From positions 1 through 19,523 of the forward strand of contig JAWOEH010000178.1 of the NCBI GenBank assembly GCA_046482855.1: a stretch of 19,523 nucleotides of DNA, in the 5' to 3' direction. Below are positions 15,364 to 19,523 of this stretch, one piece after another; position 1 is the first letter of the stretch, and each line of letters begins with the position of its first letter. This DNA comes from CAYVSF01 sp046482855 (GTDB taxonomy: Bacteria > Bacteroidota > Bacteroidia > Bacteroidales > UBA12077). A model generated the notes under the pieces. It worked only from the letters and a program-made list of their open reading frames with translations, was not told the DNA's origin and did not search any database. A program made the position numbers and the translations under genes.

Positions 15364-17166
15364 ATGATGAATAAAAACGCTTTAAATCAACTTACAGGTA
15401 TTTTTTTATTACTTGTTTTTGCTACATGGTTATCAGGTTGTTCAACCGTTAATTCAACCGTTTCTTCCCGTAACGAGACTACTGTTATCGATACAGTTCC
15501 CCTAACACAAGAACAAAAGCTCAGTTTCGAATATACCTTTACCGAAGCGGTAAAGCAGAAACTTTTAGGCAATTTTGATAATGCGTTATCTCTTTTGTAC
15601 CAAAGTTTAGAAGTGTATCCTCAAAGTGGTGCTGTTATGCATGAAATAAGCACGATTAATGAGCTCTCTGACAATATTGAGGTGGCAACAAAATACGCGG
15701 GGAAAGCCTTCCAAAATGACCCTGAAAATAAATGGTTTGGTATGCACCTGGCTCAATTATATATTGTTGGGGAACAATATAATAAAGCAATTGATGTATA
15801 TAAAAAATTGACTGTTTTTTATCCTGAAAATATTGAGTATTTGTACAATTTGGCACTCCTATATGAAGAGACCGAGAAATTTGAGGAAGCGATAGAGACT
15901 TATCAGGCTATGGAAAATATTATGGGTGTTAACGAACAACTATCTTTATCTAAAAATAAGCTCTATAAACGCATAGGGAAGCAGAAGAAAGCTGAAAATG
16001 AAGTAAAAAAGCTCATCCGGCATTTCCCCAACGAAACCCGCTATTATGGCATTTTGGCTGAAATGTATGCAGCTGACAACAAATACAGAAAAGCCCAACA
16101 GATGTACGATAAGCTTTTTGCCATTGATAGTACGAATAATCTTGGACGGCTAAGTCAGTTGGAATATCATCGTGAAAGAGGTGAGTATGAGATTTTTTTC
16201 AATAAGTTCGATAAAATACTAGCTGATACTGCAATAGCTTTTCAAAATAAAGTAATGGTTTTTGTCTCGCTCCTTAATAGCCCGCAAGAGATGAAAAAGT
16301 ATTATTCAGAAATAGAGGAGCGTTTGGCGTTTACAAAAACGAAATATCCTAACCAACCCGACGTATATACCTTACATGCCGATTTGTTTGTAAAGATGCA
16401 GCAGTTCCCCAAAGCTGTGAAGGAATTAGAGCGGGTTATTGAATTTGGAAATGCTAAATGGGTTATTTGGGAACAATTGCTTTCGCTGCAGAGTTTTACC
16501 GGGGAATTTGAAAGCATGTTTAAATTTGCTCAGAGAGCTACCGATTCTTTTCCTGATAAGCCTAAGGTTTATTTATATGCCGGTATGGGAGCTTTGTTTA
16601 CTGAGGCTCCTGAAGAAGCTGTTTCCTATTTAAAAAAGGGAAACAGACTTGTTTTATCGGAAGAGACAGATCTTCAAATTAATTTCTATACTTATCTGGG
16701 CGAAGCTTACAACGATTTGAAAAAATATTCCCTTAGTGATACGTATTTTGACCGGGTATTACGTCTGGATTCAACAAATGTGTTCGTGTTAAACAATTAT
16801 GCTTATTATTTGGCGCTAAGAGAAGAGGATTTGGAAAAGGCGTTAAAACTTAGTAAGCTATGTGTTGCACAACAACCTGATAATCCCACTTATCTGGATA
16901 CATATGCATGGGTACTGTACAAGTTGGAGCGATTTGATGAGGCTCTGGCCAATATTGAGAAGGCAATGGATAAAGGTGGGGCTAAGGATCCGGATGTTCT
17001 TGAACACTATGGCGATATACTAAATGCAAATAAAAATTTGAAGGAAGCCATAATTTATTGGAATCTTTCGCAAACACTTGGGAATAAATCAGAAATGTTA
17101 AAGAAGAAAATAGAAGCAGCTTCTACTTCGTCAGAAAATACTATTGATTTGGATACAATACTTTAA
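15364..17166 (+). CDS. TPR-repeat lipoprotein
   Basis: A 600-residue protein with a lipoprotein signal peptide (hydrophobic GIFLLLVFATWLSGC, lipidated C26). A long array of tetratricopeptide helices then covers roughly residues 55-590. Recognisable units include FDNALSLLYQSLEVYPQS, YNKAIDVYKKLTVFYPEN, FEEAIETYQAME, YRKAQQMYDKLFAIDSTN, FPKAVKELERVIEFG, LEKALKLSKLCVAQQPDN and FDEALANIEKAM. It should be anchored in the inner or outer membrane facing the periplasm, acting as a protein-interaction scaffold; its partner is unknown. Two ATG codons are adjacent (15364 and 15367) and either may be used. In related genomes, as I recall, a TPR lipoprotein of this type lies between dut and an EnvC-like gene, as here. 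A strong terminator follows the stop, so it seems to be its own transcription unit. Confidence 0.9.
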   Translation: MMNKNALNQLTGIFLLLVFATWLSGCSTVNSTVSSRNETTVIDTVPLTQEQKLSFEYTFTEAVKQKLLGNFDNALSLLYQSLEVYPQSGAVMHEISTINELSDNIEVATKYAGKAFQNDPENKWFGMHLAQLYIVGEQYNKAIDVYKKLTVFYPENIEYLYNLALLYEETEKFEEAIETYQAMENIMGVNEQLSLSKNKLYKRIGKQKKAENEVKKLIRHFPNETRYYGILAEMYAADNKYRKAQQMYDKLFAIDSTNNLGRLSQLEYHRERGEYEIFFNKFDKILADTAIAFQNKVMVFVSLLNSPQEMKKYYSEIEERLAFTKTKYPNQPDVYTLHADLFVKMQQFPKAVKELERVIEFGNAKWVIWEQLLSLQSFTGEFESMFKFAQRATDSFPDKPKVYLYAGMGALFTEAPEEAVSYLKKGNRLVLSEETDLQINFYTYLGEAYNDLKKYSLSDTYFDRVLRLDSTNVFVLNNYAYYLALREEDLEKALKLSKLCVAQQPDNPTYLDTYAWVLYKLERFDEALANIEKAMDKGGAKDPDVLEHYGDILNANKNLKEAIIYWNLSQTLGNKSEMLKKKIEAASTSSENTIDLDTIL

Positions 17167-17201
17167 ATCATATAACTGGTATTGTTTAGTTAATGTTATG
17201 A

Positions 17202-17247
17202 TAAAAGCGTATAAAAAATAGCACAGCCTATTTTTTATACGCTTTTA
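17202..17247. terminator. Rho-independent terminator after the TPR gene
   Basis: A 20-bp perfect inverted repeat (17202-17221 and 17228-17247) has a 6-base loop CACAGC. The arms carry A- and T-runs, and CGCTTTTA ends the right arm. It begins about 35 bases after the TPR stop and could act on either strand. Confidence 0.8.
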
Positions 17248-17350
17248 CCTTTCAACATTTAGAACACAATAAGCAATAACCGGTGTGGATTTCTAAAAAA
17301 TGGAAAATTTAATGTAAGTTTATCCTGGAAAATGGAATGCTGAATTGTAC

Positions 17351-18568
17351 ATGAATTATACCAAAATCCTTACTAAACAAACTGTATTTACACTGGTTAC
17401 CAGTTTATTTCTTCTTTTTTTCAGTGCTAGTGAAAGTATGGCGCAGTCCAGAAAAGCTTTGGAAGAAAAGAAGAAAAGCGTGCTACAACAGATCGAGGTT
17501 ACCAATAATTTGCTTAGCGAAACAGAGAAGAATCGAAAGCAAGGTTACAACCGGTTATTAATCATAAAACGTCGGGTAGCCCTGCGTAAAGAACTTGTAT
17601 CTACCTTGCGGGATGAGATTAACGGAATTGATCAGGAGATTCAACAGAAAACGGAAATTATTCAAAAACTGGAACGTGAGTTAGCCAAATTGAAAAATGA
17701 GTATGCCAGACTCATCTATTTTGCCTACAAAAACCGCAAGAATTATGATAAGCTTATGTTTATTCTTGCAGCCGAAGACTTTAATCAGGCCTACAGACGA
17801 TTAAAATACCTGCAACAATACAATAAGTATCGTCGCGATCAAGCCCAAAAAATTATAAATACTCAAAAAAGCCTTACTTACGAACTTGCAGAACTGAAAG
17901 AGATAAAAGGCAGAAAGAAAAGCATGCTTCATCAAAAGGAAAAGGAGCAACATTACCTACGTGATGAGCAAAGGAAAGAATTGGCAGCTATTGATGAGTT
18001 AAAATCTAAAGAAGCCGAATTAAAGGCTGATTTACGAAAAGTGAATAAAATTAAAGCTAAGGTAGAGAAAGAAATTCAGGATTTAATCGCAAAAGAGGCC
18101 AAGGAAAAGAGTTTTTATAAAAATCTCTCGAATGAGGAGGTAGTGTTGTCTGAAACCTTTTTAAATGCTCGGGGTCGCTTGCCTTGGCCTGTTTTCGAAG
18201 GCGTTATTATAGAAGCCTTTGGAGAGCATGCACACCCTGTACTGCGGGGGGTAAAAGTAAACAATGAGGGAATTGATATAAAGGTGAGTCGCAACTTCCA
18301 GGTTCGAGCTATCTTTAATGGGCAAGTAAAGAAGATTTTTTCTATCCCGGGGGCAAATACATCTATTATTCTCCGTCATGGACACTATTTAACTGTTTAT
18401 TCTAATTTATCGGATGTTCATGTAAAAGTTGGAGACTTTGTAAAAAGCGGGACGTATATAGCAGATGTATTTACGATGAAAAATCATGAGAAAAATGCTA
18501 TCTTGCACTTGCGGATTTATGAGGAGAATAAAACCCTGAATCCTGAGCAGTGGCTTAAAGACAAATAA
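17351..18568 (+). CDS. EnvC-like murein hydrolase activator with degenerate LytM domain
   Basis: A 405-residue exported protein with a signal peptide (cleavage near SMAQ, about residue 32). It has a long charged coiled-coil region (about 35-260) and a C-terminal LytM/M23 fold (about 278-403). The M23 metal site is broken: the HxGxD motif reads N305-E-G-I-D309, the YxHL histidine is asparagine (VYSNL), and the HxH motif reads I384-L-H386. That is the state of E. coli EnvC, which does not cut peptidoglycan itself but activates amidases during cell separation under FtsEX control; the same role is inferred here. I chose the ATG at 17351 rather than a TTG two codons upstream. A TAAGTTTA at 17315-17322 is one base from a -7 box. 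No amidase or ftsEX gene is in the window. Confidence 0.92.
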   Translation: MNYTKILTKQTVFTLVTSLFLLFFSASESMAQSRKALEEKKKSVLQQIEVTNNLLSETEKNRKQGYNRLLIIKRRVALRKELVSTLRDEINGIDQEIQQKTEIIQKLERELAKLKNEYARLIYFAYKNRKNYDKLMFILAAEDFNQAYRRLKYLQQYNKYRRDQAQKIINTQKSLTYELAELKEIKGRKKSMLHQKEKEQHYLRDEQRKELAAIDELKSKEAELKADLRKVNKIKAKVEKEIQDLIAKEAKEKSFYKNLSNEEVVLSETFLNARGRLPWPVFEGVIIEAFGEHAHPVLRGVKVNNEGIDIKVSRNFQVRAIFNGQVKKIFSIPGANTSIILRHGHYLTVYSNLSDVHVKVGDFVKSGTYIADVFTMKNHEKNAILHLRIYEENKTLNPEQWLKDK

Positions 18569-18646
18569 TTGGTAATCAAAAAATTTAATCAATTTGAAAC
18601 CATTTATTTTTTATCAAGTATACACTCTCGAAAAAAGACCCCTACT

Positions 18647-19078
18647 ATGATAACCAACATGATGCCAACGCAAGTAACCATGGAAAAAAGTATCAATATA
18701 CCTTCCAAGATTGAAAGCATAAATCTTGTAGAAAAGCTGGTAGACGAAATATCGGAGGAGTCTGCCATTAATTCCGAAGTATATGGCAAAATACTTATTG
18801 CCACTGTTGAAGCGGTGAATAATTCAATTGTACATGGCAATAAGGAAGATGATTCAAAAAGAATAGATATTACATTCAACGTGAGTGAAGAAAAAGTCTC
18901 TATTTTTGTGGAGGATGAAGGTGATGGTTTCGACTTTGATGCTGTCCCAGATCCCACAAAACCTGAGAATATAGAAAATATTCATGGCCGTGGAGTTTAT
19001 TTGATGCAACATTTGGCCGATGAAGTAGAGTTTCATGGAAAAGGCAATCGCGTTGAGTTGATTTTTAATATGATATAA
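18647..19078 (+). CDS. GHKL ATP-binding protein, RsbW/anti-sigma-kinase-like
   Basis: A 143-residue single-domain protein of the HATPase_c fold. The N-box is E55AVNNSIVHGN with N59, the G1 box is DEGDGFD (90-96), and the G2 box is GRGVYLM (114-120). This is the RsbW/SpoIIAB group of serine kinases that usually bind a sigma factor and phosphorylate an anti-anti-sigma protein. Neither partner is in the window, and in Bacteroidota these small kinases are frequently orphans, so the target is unknown. I used the ATG at 18647; other ATGs (18659, 18662, 18680) would trim a tail before the conserved fold, and a TTG at 18569 directly after the EnvC stop would add 26 unfamiliar residues. It ends 4 bp before ybeY. 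Confidence 0.88.
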   Translation: MITNMMPTQVTMEKSINIPSKIESINLVEKLVDEISEESAINSEVYGKILIATVEAVNNSIVHGNKEDDSKRIDITFNVSEEKVSIFVEDEGDGFDFDAVPDPTKPENIENIHGRGVYLMQHLADEVEFHGKGNRVELIFNMI

Positions 19079-19082
19079 GGAA

Positions 19083-19508
19083 ATGGCAATAGAATTTTTT
19101 TCGGAAGATATTTCTTTCCAACTCGATAATGAAAAACTGATCCAAGACTGGATCAGTTTTGTTTTACATAAGCATGATGCCGTGATGGGTGACTTGAATT
19201 ATATCTTTACATCCAATAGGCAAATACTGAAGATTAACAAGCAGTTCTTAGGCCACGATTACTTTACGGACATTATTACCTTCAATTATTGTGATGCAGA
19301 TGTGGTAAGTGGAGATATCTATATTAGTATTGAAACGGTAGAGGAAAATGCTAAGGACTTTGATGTAGTATTTCAGCAAGAATTGAACAGAGTGATGATT
19401 CATGGTGTTCTACATCTTCTTGGATTCGATGATGCTACGGATGAGGAGAGAGCACTTATGCGAAGGAAAGAGGATGAGTGTTTAGCAGATTTGGAAAAAC
19501 TTTCCTAA
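19083..19508 (+). CDS. ybeY: Endoribonuclease YbeY (16S rRNA maturation)
   Basis: YbeY is a metal-dependent RNase that takes part in 16S rRNA 3'-end maturation and 70S ribosome quality control. The 141-residue protein has the family core FLGHDYFTDIITF (55-67), SGDIYIS (76-82) and the metal motif H107-GVL-H111-LLGFD-D117. The third ligand is Asp instead of the usual His; the pattern is otherwise intact and the family remains recognisable. The start ATG at 19083 is preceded by TAAGGAA, in which the upstream stop overlaps a Shine-Dalgarno-like AAGGA, pointing to translational coupling with the GHKL gene. The stop is 15 bases before the window end. Confidence 0.95.
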   Translation: MAIEFFSEDISFQLDNEKLIQDWISFVLHKHDAVMGDLNYIFTSNRQILKINKQFLGHDYFTDIITFNYCDADVVSGDIYISIETVEENAKDFDVVFQQELNRVMIHGVLHLLGFDDATDEERALMRRKEDECLADLEKLS

Positions 19509-19523
19509 ATTTTCGCACTTTTT

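Noticed and set aside
18604..18957. A 117-codon minus-strand frame opposite the GHKL ATPase
   Set aside because: The plus strand carries intact N, G1 and G2 boxes; the antisense frame is low-complexity and serine-rich with no recognisable domain.
1..19523. Mobile element, prophage, CRISPR or defence island
   Set aside because: No transposase, integrase, phage, cas or restriction genes, no regularly spaced repeats and no target-site duplications were seen.

Overview
The window is a 19.5-kb, AT-rich stretch of ordinary chromosome from a member of the Bacteroidota, most likely a Bacteroidales/Marinilabiliales-type anaerobe or facultative anaerobe. The evidence is: TAnnTTTG promoter-like boxes with few Shine-Dalgarno sites; lipoproteins and Sec signal peptides of Bacteroidota style; a PheS with a CxxC-x4-CxxC insertion and pheT not next to it; a YbeY whose third metal ligand is Asp; and secreted MORN-type repeat, cyclophilin-lipoprotein and patatin-Omp85 proteins typical of the phylum. 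I see no rRNA, tRNA, insertion sequence, phage gene, CRISPR array or obvious foreign DNA.

Layout. Left edge (1-2001, minus): an incomplete GT-B glycosyltransferase open to the window edge. Then a small VanZ-family membrane protein (plus) meets a minus-strand rpiB-rrf2 pair tail to tail. A 566-bp AT-rich gap with short repeats separates rpiB from the divergent nadA. nadA, a secreted MORN-type repeat protein and ruvB follow on the plus strand. ruvB meets a minus-strand Crp/Fnr regulator, which is divergent from an OsmC-type peroxidase. A bidirectional terminator separates osmC from the minus-strand cyclophilin lipoprotein-pheS pair.

Right half (10932-19508, all plus): patatin/Omp85 outer-membrane protein, MATE/Wzx-like flippase (TTG start), dut, TPR lipoprotein, EnvC-like murein hydrolase activator, a small GHKL (RsbW-like) ATPase and ybeY. 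Two strong hairpins, after dut and after the TPR gene, divide this run into transcription units.

Functional themes. Several genes concern the envelope: glycosyltransferase, flippase, patatin-barrel, EnvC-like activator, TPR lipoprotein, VanZ. Others are redox or iron-sulfur related: Rrf2 with three Cys, Crp/Fnr with an N-terminal CxxC, OsmC, [4Fe-4S] NadA. The rest are core housekeeping genes: ruvB, pheS, dut, ybeY, rpiB. I found no convincing new multi-gene system. The points worth a second look are the cysteine-bearing regulators next to redox or sugar genes, a long hairpin after dut with no U-tract, repeats upstream of nadA, a LytM domain that has lost its catalytic histidines, and the 15-repeat secreted MORN-type protein.
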